A DNA stretch of 6,898 nucleotides, from NCBI GenBank assembly GCA_020440745.1, contig JAGRNM010000069.1, positions 1 through 6,898 on the forward strand. Reading direction: 5' to 3'. The notes under the pieces were generated by a model. It had not been told where the DNA came from, searched no databases, and saw nothing but the letters and a program-made list of their open reading frames with translations. A program made the position numbers and the translations under genes. Shown here piece by piece: positions 1-5,349 of the stretch (position 1 is the first letter of the stretch; every line of letters begins with the position of its first letter). The stretch comes from Deltaproteobacteria bacterium (lineage in GTDB: Bacteria; UBA10199; DSSB01).

Positions 1-88
1 TGAATTGGCCTTCTCCAGGGATTAAACGGACACGAGCTATTGATTCTTTACGACGACCGGTTCCAGAAAAATTTTTTTGAGTGGCCAT
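1..88 (-). CDS. rpsI: 30S ribosomal protein S9, N-terminal part (cut by window edge)
   Basis: S9 is a small-subunit ribosomal protein whose C-terminal tail reaches the P-site tRNA; only the first 29 residues are in the window. They begin MATQKNFSGTGRRKESIARV and continue to an RLxPGxG segment. The TGRRKxSIARVRLxPGxG pattern is the hallmark N-terminal strand of bacterial S9. The ATG start is supported by AAGGA (98-102, minus strand) nine bases upstream. It lies 22 bp downstream of the L13 gene on the same strand, the classic rplM-rpsI order, so the two are presumably co-transcribed. No promoter is needed or seen in the short gap. The C-terminus, including the conserved basic tail, is outside the window. 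Confidence 0.95.
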   Translation of the reverse strand, partial: MATQKNFSGTGRRKESIARVRLIPGEGQF

Positions 89-110
89 TGAAGTCTTTCC
101 TTATTTTTAC

Positions 111-560
111 TTAAGCGAGTTCTAGGTTTTGAGGTTTTTGAGCTTGGTGTGGGTGCTCGCTTGTGGGATAGATTTTAAGTTTTTTAAGTTGTTGTTTAGC
201 CAAGGGGCTTTTCTTAGGTAACATGCCTTGTACAGCCCGGCGAATAATTTCTTCCGGTTTTTTTTCTAATAAAACCTTGGCATTGTATTCTTTAATACCA
301 CCTATATAGCCACTATGATGGGCATAATGTTTTTGTTCAACTTTATTGCCTGTTAGTTTGATATCTTTGGCATTAATCGCAATGACAAAGTCGCCGACGT
401 CTTGGTTAGGGGTAAAAATAGCTTTGTTTTTACCTCTTAAGATTTTAGCGATTTCGCTAGCAACACGGCCAAGCACCTTGTCTTTGAGATCCACGATGTG
501 GTATTGGCGATTGGTTTCGATTTTTTTATAGCTCTTGGTTATTTTTGCACTTTTACTCAT
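111..560 (-). CDS. rplM: 50S ribosomal protein L13
   Basis: L13 is an early-assembly 23S rRNA-binding protein of the large subunit. The 149-residue product is close to the usual length of about 142 and aligns by eye over its whole length. It shows the LGRVASEIAKILRGK segment (30-44), the FTPNQDVGDFVIAINA block (49-64), KLTGNK (68-73), an RAVQGMLP block (108-115) and a C-terminal EHPHQAQKP (135-143). The L13 signature after GMLP usually has a Gly (PLG or KLG); here it is PLA, a mild deviation. I chose the ATG at 560, which has AAAAGG ten bases upstream. Translation could be extended in frame to 629, but that extension overlaps the promoter -10 and -35 elements (600-629), so it is not coding. 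The gene is followed 22 bp later by rpsI. Confidence 0.97.
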   Translation of the reverse strand: MSKSAKITKSYKKIETNRQYHIVDLKDKVLGRVASEIAKILRGKNKAIFTPNQDVGDFVIAINAKDIKLTGNKVEQKHYAHHSGYIGGIKEYNAKVLLEKKPEEIIRRAVQGMLPKKSPLAKQQLKKLKIYPTSEHPHQAQKPQNLELA

Positions 561-599
561 GATTAAATTGCCTTTTCTTATGAAAAAAAGGGAAGGGAG

Positions 600-629
600 C
601 TTATAGACAGGGGAATCTCTGGAAGTCAA
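600..629 (-). promoter_or_regulatory. Sigma70-type promoter of rplM-rpsI
   Basis: On the minus strand, TTGACT (624-629) and TATAAG (600-605) are separated by 18 bp. Each box matches consensus at five of six positions. Transcription should start near 593, giving a leader of roughly 33 nt that contains the rplM ribosome-binding site. I see no obvious structured L13 autoregulatory hairpin in this short leader. Confidence 0.7.
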
Positions 630-657
630 ATAAGTTTATTGTCAGGAGGATGGATTT

Positions 658-726
658 GTGAATCTTTCTTCCTGTTTTGAGTTTTTGATCCCTTTGCTGA
701 GGGAAATAGAAAGAAATAAGGAGTAG
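658..726 (+). CDS. Possible 22-codon leader ORF upstream of the FAD-oxidase-like gene
   Basis: A GTG codon at 658 sits eight bases after a perfect SD motif, AGGAGG (644-649). The frame then runs 22 codons to a TAG at 724-726. The predicted peptide starts MNLSSCFEFLIPLLREI and ends with the charged ERNKE. Its last codons (AAG GAG) form the SD of the next gene, whose TTG start is one base after the stop, so termination here could feed translation of the downstream gene. I do not recognise the peptide. It could be a real small protein, a leader for translational coupling, or chance. In favour are the strong SD with ideal spacing and the stop/start contact; against are its length and the absence of a recognisable family. 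Confidence 0.35.
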   Translation: MNLSSCFEFLIPLLREIERNKE

Positions 727-730
727 TTTG
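718..730 (+). promoter_or_regulatory. RBS that selects the TTG start at 728
   Basis: AAGGAG (718-723) lies four bases before the TTG at 728-730. An in-frame TAG at 707-709 closes the frame upstream, and no ATG or GTG lies between it and the TTG. The non-AUG initiator is therefore well supported. Confidence 0.65.
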
Positions 731-1975
731 TCAGATTTTGCACAAAATTTCTCTCTTTTTGAGCTCTTTGAGGGGATTTTAAAGCCTTCTCAGTATGTGG
801 AGCGCCAAGCAGAGCTTTGGTTAAGGCAGAAGAAAGGCCAAGTACCGTTGGCTTTGCTTTTTCCCAAAAGTCCTCTCCAAGTTGCCCAAGTCTTACAAAG
901 GGCTCATCAAAAAGGACTTAGGCTATCCTTGTGGCCGGAACTTGGTGAAAAAAAGCCGGATCTTTGCCTGGATCTTAAATTTTTGTCTTCTTTTTTGGCT
1001 CAAGATATTCAGGAGGGCAGTTTTGAAGTAGGAAGTGGTGTTTTTTTAGATGATTTAGAGGAAAGTATTGAGTTTCAGGGTTGGCAGGTGCCTTGGTCTT
1101 TAGGTCCATGGGGGGCAGAGACTCTGGCCAGTGCTTTGGTCAATGCTAGTATTGCCAGCAGGCCTAGGGAACAAGTTTTTATTAAAGGCATGCAGGTAGC
1201 CTGGCCCGACGCTAAACTAGAGTCTTTTAGCTTTCAGAGTCCTATTGAAGTAGAGGAAATCCGTCATAAGCTTCAACAAAAGGGAGGGATCCCTCTTAGT
1301 TTAGCTTTTCAAGCTAGGCCTCGGGCTCCTCGTCGTCATTTGTTTTATCAGTTTCCTAATTTAGAAAGGGCCTGGATAGCCTTTAAAGAATTGGCCTTAG
1401 AGCCTGGTTTGTTTGTTAAGTTGAAGGATCCTTTAGCGGCTTTGATCGAGCAGTTGTGGTGGGGAGAAGATGCCGAGTCTAAGCTTATTAAAAAACTAGG
1501 TGAGTTTTTGGCGCCCTATTTGGAGCATCGTATGGGTTCTTTAGTCAATGCTTCTCCTTGGACTAAAACTTTGTTTCACCGACTTCCTTATCCTGTACGC
1601 TTAGAAGTGATTTATTTAGAGGATGTTCGTCCTTTAAGAGAAAAAGTTGATGCTTGTTTGCAGGCAGAGGGAGCAAGGTTTTTGGGAGCGCAAGAGCCAG
1701 GGCCTTCTTTTCGCTTTTTAAAAGCTTATTTTAAATTTTTGGGTTTTGAAAATTTAGAAATGCGTTTTTGTTTGTCATGGGCTAAGGCTTTAGAAGCTTA
1801 TCCTTTTCTTCAAGAGCGTCTTAGTCACGAAGGGATCTCTTGGGGAAGTTTTTATTCTTATGATCAAGGGCATGTCGAATTACGTTGGCATGCTTTATTG
1901 GATCCTTCTAAGTTTAAGTTTTTTTTAGAAGAGATTTCTAGGCTTAGTCAGAAACATGATTGGGGTTTGCTTTAA
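728..1975 (+). CDS. Degenerate FAD-linked oxidase-like protein (GlcE/GlcD-type FAD_binding_4 fold)
   Basis: This 415-residue protein resembles FAD-linked oxidases of the glycolate-oxidase GlcD/GlcE group. Residues about 40-145 follow the FAD_binding_4 layout: PKSPLQVAQVLQRAHQKGLRL (a P-S-EV-x-LLxxA helix, written here only as a pattern), then CLDLKFLSSF (80-89), then FEVGSGVFLDDLEESI (99-114), then the GWQVPWSLGP strand-turn (118-127). The glycine loop that binds the FAD pyrophosphate (usually G-G-G-T-like) is replaced by WPELGEKK (69-76). The usual T-x-GG segment is ETLASALVNAS (131-141). The C-terminal half (about 200-415) is only loosely like the family. No iron-sulphur motif or GlcF partner is nearby. 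I infer a divergent family member that may bind FAD weakly or not at all. Start is TTG at 728 with a close SD. Its stop overlaps the stop of the convergent gene by four bases. Confidence 0.6.
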   Translation: MSDFAQNFSLFELFEGILKPSQYVERQAELWLRQKKGQVPLALLFPKSPLQVAQVLQRAHQKGLRLSLWPELGEKKPDLCLDLKFLSSFLAQDIQEGSFEVGSGVFLDDLEESIEFQGWQVPWSLGPWGAETLASALVNASIASRPREQVFIKGMQVAWPDAKLESFSFQSPIEVEEIRHKLQQKGGIPLSLAFQARPRAPRRHLFYQFPNLERAWIAFKELALEPGLFVKLKDPLAALIEQLWWGEDAESKLIKKLGEFLAPYLEHRMGSLVNASPWTKTLFHRLPYPVRLEVIYLEDVRPLREKVDACLQAEGARFLGAQEPGPSFRFLKAYFKFLGFENLEMRFCLSWAKALEAYPFLQERLSHEGISWGSFYSYDQGHVELRWHALLDPSKFKFFLEEISRLSQKHDWGLL

Positions 1976-2280
1976 TCGCCTTGGTAGTATTTTTTAAAGT
2001 TTTCCCAATCCTTCTTTTCCTCTTCAGAAAGAGGAGGCTTGGCTGGTAGGAGTAGTATCACTTGTCTTTGATCTTCTTTTTTTTCTTGAATCTCCATCCA
2101 AATATCCTCAGAGGCACAGGCCCCATCATCACGAATTTTTAAAGGGCCTCGATCAGCTCGGTAGTCGGGAGAAAGACAAAGATGGCTTGATTTAAAAGGA
2201 TGGGATTGGGCTATCCAAGGAAATAGCATGAAGCTTCCTAGTAGGCTTAGTGTTAGTGTGGTTTTTAATTTTTTCTTCAT
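1972..2280 (-). CDS. Small exported protein of unknown function
   Basis: The 102-residue product begins MKKKLKTTLTLSLLGSFMLF, a positively charged n-region followed by a hydrophobic core, then PWIAQS. It looks like a Sec signal peptide cleaved near AQS-HP (residue 26). The mature part of about 76 residues is highly charged, with cysteines at 35 and 55 that could form one disulfide. It has a VILLLPAKPPL strand (74-84) and an acidic/basic helical end (SEEEKKDWENFKKYY). AGGA about eight bases upstream of the ATG supports the start. It lies 17 bp downstream of another exported protein gene on the same strand, so the two are probably co-transcribed. Its TAA shares the TTAA at 1972-1975 with the convergent gene. 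I do not recognise a family. Confidence 0.72.
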   Translation of the reverse strand: MKKKLKTTLTLSLLGSFMLFPWIAQSHPFKSSHLCLSPDYRADRGPLKIRDDGACASEDIWMEIQEKKEDQRQVILLLPAKPPLSEEEKKDWENFKKYYQGD

Positions 2281-2297
2281 CGGAAAATCCTGTTAGC

Positions 2298-2894
2298 TTA
2301 CCAATAGCCGGCACAGCTCTCTAAAATTTCCTGACCTTTTAGTTTTTTTTGACAAAAGTCTTGGGCTGATTTTTTTGACGCTTCGCAGGATTGAGAGCTG
2401 GGAGCGGTTAAATCCCCTAGAAAAACCCTTAGTCGTACTTCGGTATCAAAAACAGGAATCGTCTTTTCTCCTAAGCAGCTAAAGTGCCAGAGCCCTTGAT
2501 CGGGCTGGCTAGCTTCTGGAGGCCATTTGATCCCCGGTTTTGGAAAAAAGCCTTGGTATTTTGAAAGCTTAATTAAGGCTATCGCGCCTCTAGGTTCTTT
2601 AGCAAAAACAGCCAGATAATGGCTTTCGTTCTTTTCACAAACTTCTTGAAGACCTAGGGGACGAAACAACCAGGTCTCTTTAGAGTCCCTTTTAGCACAG
2701 AATTCCCGTTGCCTTGGCAGAGGATAGGCATAGTCTGGGTTCCAAGCCCAGAGGTCTTGAGAAAGCTTGCCAAAGAGGAGAAAAAGACCCAAGATAAAAA
2801 AGAGGGGTTTTTCTAAGGCAAAAAGGCGCTTTTTTATACCTTTTAGAGAAGCAAAATAACTTTTGCCGCCGACGTTTTGATTGTTTGGATGCAT
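2298..2894 (-). CDS. Six-cysteine exported or membrane-anchored protein of unknown function
   Basis: The 198-residue product has a basic N-terminus, a single hydrophobic stretch (about 31-43, LFFILGLFLLFG) and then SQDLWAWNPDYAYPLP. This fits a long signal peptide cleaved near LWA, or an N-terminal anchor. The exported part has six cysteines (66, 86, 140, 170, 181, 194), an even number that suggests up to three disulfides, and is rich in aromatics. The start at ATG 2894 has no good SD: the upstream sequence is AT-rich and ends TTTACT. A TATATT lies only five bases before the ATG, so a leaderless or poorly initiated message is possible. No better in-frame start is visible. It is followed 17 bp later by a second exported-protein gene. 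I do not recognise a family. Confidence 0.68.
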   Translation of the reverse strand: MHPNNQNVGGKSYFASLKGIKKRLFALEKPLFFILGLFLLFGKLSQDLWAWNPDYAYPLPRQREFCAKRDSKETWLFRPLGLQEVCEKNESHYLAVFAKEPRGAIALIKLSKYQGFFPKPGIKWPPEASQPDQGLWHFSCLGEKTIPVFDTEVRLRVFLGDLTAPSSQSCEASKKSAQDFCQKKLKGQEILESCAGYW

Positions 2895-2906
2895 AGTAAA
2901 TATAAA
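2877..2906 (+). promoter_or_regulatory. Candidate sigma70 promoter for the 2941-4802 gene cluster
   Basis: TTGATT (2877-2882) and TATAAA (2901-2906) are separated by 18 bp. Transcription would start near 2913, about 28 nt before the ATG at 2941 with its GAGGG SD. The promoter overlaps the 5' end of the divergent gene. A palindrome, AAAAGCTTTT (2905-2914), sits at the predicted start site. Confidence 0.5.
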
Positions 2907-2940
2907 AAGCTTTTAAGTGTCTTTTTTCATTGAGGGCCTT

Positions 2941-3291
2941 ATGTCATTGAAAAAAATTACAACAGCGATGATCTCTTCTCTATCGGGGCTTTCTTTAAGG
3001 TCCAAGCCCAGCAAGCCTTCTTCTCCTGAGAGGACGTCTCCTTCTAAGGATAGTTTTAAAGAAAAATCTCTGCCTAAAGCGCCGTCTTCTCCAGTGCAAA
3101 GAATTATTGGAACTCAGTGGTCGGGATTGACCTCAATCAAAAGTGTGGTCACTGCCCATAATATTTCTTTGTCTTTAGCCGAGCACTGCAAACGTATTGA
3201 GGAAAGTCTCCCCTTTGATTCACCCCAAGTTTTAAAGCAAGTAAACCAAATTTTTTCTCAAGTCCTTAATAAGGATCCCCATTTGGCTTAG
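2941..3291 (+). CDS. Ser/Pro/Lys-rich small protein of unknown function (first gene of cluster)
   Basis: I do not recognise this 116-residue protein. After a short N-terminal segment (MSLKKITTAMISSLSGLSL) it has a low-complexity, basic, Ser/Pro/Lys-rich stretch (about 20-52, with repeated SKPS, SSPE, SPSK, SSPV elements) that should be disordered. The C-terminal half (about 53-116) looks helical and folded: IIGTQWSGLTSIKSVVTAHN, then a helix with the only cysteine (83), then PQVLKQVNQIFSQVL. I chose ATG 2941 with GAGGG (2932-2936) upstream. A GTG at 2917 is in frame but has no SD and would fall about four bases from the predicted transcription start. The next gene follows after 10 bp, and its SD overlaps this stop codon. 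A structural or secreted role is possible but unproven. Confidence 0.6.
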   Translation: MSLKKITTAMISSLSGLSLRSKPSKPSSPERTSPSKDSFKEKSLPKAPSSPVQRIIGTQWSGLTSIKSVVTAHNISLSLAEHCKRIEESLPFDSPQVLKQVNQIFSQVLNKDPHLA

Positions 3292-3301
3292 AGGTTAATG
3301 C

Positions 3302-3589
3302 ATGTTTTTAAGAGCAAAAAAAACTTTAATTAATAATTTTGAGGACTTTAAAAAAGTTTTGGCCTCTTTATCTAAAGAGCAACAAGTAGAAGTTTTAGAA
3401 AAGCTCTATGACATGATTTATGACCAGGCCGATGCTAGTATTTGGAGGACTATGGCCACTGCTATTAAATATGGTAAAGACGAGTCCTTGGAGGGGCATG
3501 AGGATTTTCAAATTAAGATTGAGGATTTAAAACGACTTAGTCATATCCAAGACGGCTCTCATAAGCGGCGTCGGATGACTAAGAAGTAA
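3302..3589 (+). CDS. Small helical protein of unknown function (second gene of cluster)
   Basis: The 95-residue product is not recognised. It is predicted to be almost wholly helical and soluble: FEDFKKVLASLSKEQQVEVL (13-32), then an acidic DMIYDQADASIWRTMATAIKY segment shown only as a pattern (about 37-57), then FQIKIEDLKRLSHIQDG (69-85) and a strongly basic tail KRRRMTKK (88-95). It has no cysteine, signal peptide or membrane segment. GAGG (3291-3294), overlapping the upstream stop codon, lies seven bases before the ATG at 3302. A second ATG four bases earlier (3298) is out of frame and ignored. The tight coupling suggests it acts with its neighbours; the basic tail could contact nucleic acid or an acidic partner, for example the acidic C-terminus of the next product (inference). 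Confidence 0.62.
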   Translation: MFLRAKKTLINNFEDFKKVLASLSKEQQVEVLEKLYDMIYDQADASIWRTMATAIKYGKDESLEGHEDFQIKIEDLKRLSHIQDGSHKRRRMTKK

Positions 3590-3597
3590 AACTTCTT
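3581..3597 (+). repeat. Small perfect hairpin at the stop codon of the 3302 gene
   Basis: AAGAAGT (3581-3587) and ACTTCTT (3591-3597) form a 7-bp perfect inverted repeat with a 3-nt loop that covers the TAA stop. The stem is A/T-rich and the following GTCTTTAAAA lacks a full T-tract. It is a weak candidate for an attenuator or mRNA-processing site rather than a full terminator. Confidence 0.35.
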
Positions 3598-3630
3598 GTC
3601 TTTAAAAGATGAGCACGTTTAAAGTAAATT

Positions 3631-4077
3631 ATGTCTAAAGTTTCCCGCAAGTCTTCTTCTCCGCTTAGTCCCTTGCATCCGCCTGCTGCCGATGGGGTTG
3701 AGCAAACAACCCCGGCTCAGCCTAAGGCCTCCCCTGATTCTTTTTCTCAAGCCTCTAAGCTTAATCTAGGATCGGCCTCTAGTATGCTCAAAAACGCAAT
3801 GGGCGCTATGAAGCTTTTTGGGGATAATGTGATTTTGCCCTCTAGCCTGACGGATCCTAACAATCCTGCTAATGACTCTAATTATTTAAGGCTCTTTGCG
3901 GCGGTCTTGGGGCTGGATGATTTAGAAAAATATTTTTTTACCTTAGAGGGAGAAGAGCAAGAAGCTTACCTCGAACACAAGGCCGACCAGCTTAAAGTGA
4001 AACGACGTCAGGAAGAAGAAGAAAAAGAGGGCCAAGCTTCTGACGAAGAGGGAGAGGGAGACGGGGAACAATCTTGA
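3631..4077 (+). CDS. Bipolar low-complexity protein of unknown function (third gene of cluster)
   Basis: The 148-residue product is not recognised. Residues 1-42 are Ser/Pro-rich and likely disordered, similar in composition to the first protein of the cluster. Residues about 44-105 look folded: LNLGSASSMLKNAMGAMKLF, then a DPNNPANDSNYL loop, then LFAAVLGLDDLEKYFFTLEG. The last 40 residues are a charged helix (EAYLEHKADQLKVKRRQEEEE) running into an extremely acidic Glu/Asp/Gly tail. It has no cysteine, signal peptide or membrane segment. The ATG at 3631 has only a weak SD, and a small hairpin precedes it. The TGA stop overlaps the next start codon by one base (TGATG), which suggests translational coupling. 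The disordered-core-acidic layout is seen in chaperone-like or secreted proteins, but nothing specific is claimed. Confidence 0.6.
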   Translation: MSKVSRKSSSPLSPLHPPAADGVEQTTPAQPKASPDSFSQASKLNLGSASSMLKNAMGAMKLFGDNVILPSSLTDPNNPANDSNYLRLFAAVLGLDDLEKYFFTLEGEEQEAYLEHKADQLKVKRRQEEEEKEGQASDEEGEGDGEQS

Positions 4078-4802
4078 TGAAGAGGCTTCCTTGGAAAGTC
4101 AGGGACTTTCACGTGGTGGGCGGTGGATGTTTTGGTTCTCACTATGTCCGTCAGTTACTTAAGGCTAGAGACTATAATCACTTAGAATTTAGAAACATTA
4201 AGGTCATTGATCACAATCCCCATTGTGCTTTGACGCGGTCTGATTTGCTTCAGGCGGGTCAGGTTTCTCTAGTGCTAGCCGATTGGGAAGACTACTTAAG
4301 TGATTTTTTGCAAAAAAATTTAAATCAGTCTGAGACAGCTTTGGACCATTGGGTACCTTCTCCTTTATCACCCCATTTATTATTTTTGGCCTTTTTAAGG
4401 GCTGCTAAGCTTTCTTTTGAGATTTTGGATTTAGGAAAATCTTTTAAAAATAAAGGCCCTGAAATCCATCTAGCTCCACCGGTTAAAATCCCTCTGGCCT
4501 CAGGCTCTCTTGCTTTGAGTTTTGCTAAATGGAAATGCCCAGTCCATTGTATCGAGCCTAAGTTTTGCCCAGGCATAGAAGATTTTAGAGATTGGGAAAT
4601 GGCTTTGGCTTTAAAAAAAGAGTCTCAGGTTTTGGTTTGTAGGCATCGCCTGCAGGGTGTGGGTACCATTGCCATGGCTGAGATCTTAGAGGAGTTTCAA
4701 AATTTGCTTAAGTCTCTAGAGGATCCTCAGTACCAAATTTTTAAGCTAGCTACCCTTAGCACTTGCCACGGGGTTTTGGGCGAGGCCAGGCTTCTGCGCT
4801 AA
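4077..4802 (+). CDS. Rossmann-type NAD(P)-binding protein with CPxxCxEPxxxCP cysteine cluster
   Basis: The 241-residue protein opens with a strand-glycine loop-helix: FHVVGGGCFGSHYVRQLL (11-28), a GxGxxG-like motif (G15, G17, G20), and then IKVIDHNP (41-48) with Asp45 at the end of strand 2. This is the pattern of TrkA-N-like dinucleotide-binding domains. A DHWVPSPLSPHL segment (90-101) follows. Further on, SFAKWKCPVHCIEPKFCPG (148-166) has cysteines 154, 158 and 164, which could bind a metal or a cluster. Near the C-terminus are VCRHRLQGVGT (187-197) and TCHGVL (229-234). I recall similar uncharacterised proteins in deltaproteobacteria, but could not check this. Start ATG 4077 overlaps the preceding TGA; GGGGAA lies eight bases upstream. 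A TTG at 4074 is in frame but unnecessary. It is the last gene of the cluster and its stop overlaps that of the convergent gene. Confidence 0.6.
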   Translation: MKRLPWKVRDFHVVGGGCFGSHYVRQLLKARDYNHLEFRNIKVIDHNPHCALTRSDLLQAGQVSLVLADWEDYLSDFLQKNLNQSETALDHWVPSPLSPHLLFLAFLRAAKLSFEILDLGKSFKNKGPEIHLAPPVKIPLASGSLALSFAKWKCPVHCIEPKFCPGIEDFRDWEMALALKKESQVLVCRHRLQGVGTIAMAEILEEFQNLLKSLEDPQYQIFKLATLSTCHGVLGEARLLR

Positions 4803-5272
4803 GTTCTTAGCCTAAAGGCAAGGATGCCGATTAAAAAAAGTCCAGCAACTAAACTAATCAAATTTAAAATGACTGATAGACGGTGTTGTTTATCAAAACG
4901 TTCTTTAACCTTAGCATGGGCTTGGCTACCTTCTTCTAGGGCTTGGAGTTCAATTTTTGTTTGGTGCACTTGAGGTCTTAGCGCCAGGCCTGCATAGAGG
5001 GTGCTACTGACCATGATGGTGAGTAAGATTATCCTAATCCAAGGGGCTTTTTTTAAAAGAAAAGTTTCTGTCAAGGTGCTTAAGACCAATCCCCCTCCGC
5101 AGACATAGCCCAGCATATAGTAGCGGGGAAAAATCTGAGTAATAAAGGAACTGGCCATTTCCTTAGGTAGGGCGCTAAAGGCTGTTGGTGTGGTAAAAAA
5201 AGAAAAGAAAACCATGCCTCCTACCCACAGGCTTAAGCTGAGTATATAAATCCATTGGCTAATAAAAGACAT
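4799..5272 (-). CDS. DUF4149-like four-helix membrane protein
   Basis: The product is 157 residues with four predicted membrane helices: about 6-26 (WIYILSLSLWVGGMVFFSFF), 50-72, 78-98 and 132-154. Between helices 3 and 4 lies a cytoplasmic or periplasmic charged loop (about 99-131, KIELQALEEGSQAHAKVKE). The SLWVGGMVFFSFFTTPTAFSAL block and the four-helix layout match DUF4149/TMEM205-like proteins, related in appearance to CopD-type membrane domains; biochemical function is unknown. I chose ATG 5272 because a perfect SD, AAGGAGG (5279-5285), lies six bases before it. A longer in-frame reading from 5320 would add 16 polar residues with no such support. It converges on the Rossmann gene, sharing four bases, and diverges from the gene at 5350 across a 77-bp gap. 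Confidence 0.78.
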   Translation of the reverse strand: MSFISQWIYILSLSLWVGGMVFFSFFTTPTAFSALPKEMASSFITQIFPRYYMLGYVCGGGLVLSTLTETFLLKKAPWIRIILLTIMVSSTLYAGLALRPQVHQTKIELQALEEGSQAHAKVKERFDKQHRLSVILNLISLVAGLFLIGILAFRLRT

Positions 5273-5278
5273 CCTTTG

Positions 5279-5285
5279 CCTCCTT
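5279..5285 (-). promoter_or_regulatory. Perfect SD deciding the DUF4149-like start
   Basis: AAGGAGG on the minus strand, six bases from the ATG at 5272. It favours this start over the upstream in-frame ATG at 5320, which has no comparable motif. Confidence 0.8.
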
Positions 5286-5287
5286 GG

Positions 5288-5316
5288 TTGACTTGTGGTG
5301 ACCCATCGGTCATAAG
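5288..5316 (+). promoter_or_regulatory. Candidate promoter for the 5350 gene
   Basis: TTGACT (5288-5293) and CATAAG (5311-5316) with an exact 17-bp spacer. The -10 matches four of six consensus positions. The predicted transcription start is near 5323, leaving about 27 nt of leader with the AAAGGA ribosome site at 5337-5342. Confidence 0.45.
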
Positions 5317-5349
5317 CCATAAGCCCCAGTTCTTTTAAAGGAAAAAATC

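Noticed and set aside
346..531. Plus-strand open frame of 61 codons inside rplM
   Set aside because: Antisense shadow of a highly conserved ribosomal gene, with no ribosome site and no family resemblance.
561..629. In-frame N-terminal extension of L13 beyond the ATG at 560
   Set aside because: No ribosome site, not part of the L13 family, and it overlaps the rplM promoter boxes.
689..704. TCCCT-TTGCTG-AGGGA mini-hairpin upstream of the FAD-like gene
   Set aside because: Only 5 bp of stem, no T-tract, and inside the possible leader ORF; likely coincidence.
2917..2940. GTG at 2917 as start of the first cluster gene
   Set aside because: No SD, and it would be within a few bases of the predicted transcription start; the ATG at 2941 has GAGGG.
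3609..3638. Nine-codon ORF (MSTFKVNYV) overlapping the start of the third cluster gene
   Set aside because: No SD, and too short to distinguish from chance.
4325..4576. Minus-strand open frame of 83 codons inside the Rossmann/Cys gene
   Set aside because: Antisense shadow; it has no SD, and the plus-strand frame carries the recognisable motifs.
1428..4730. Recurrent GGATCC hexamers across the window
   Set aside because: They mostly fall in Asp-Pro (GAT CCT) or Gly-Ser-type codons at irregular spacing and flank nothing repeat-like.
4798..4811. Palindrome GCTAAG-TT-CTTAGC at the convergent stops
   Set aside because: Loop too small for a full stem and no T-tract on either strand, so not called as a terminator.
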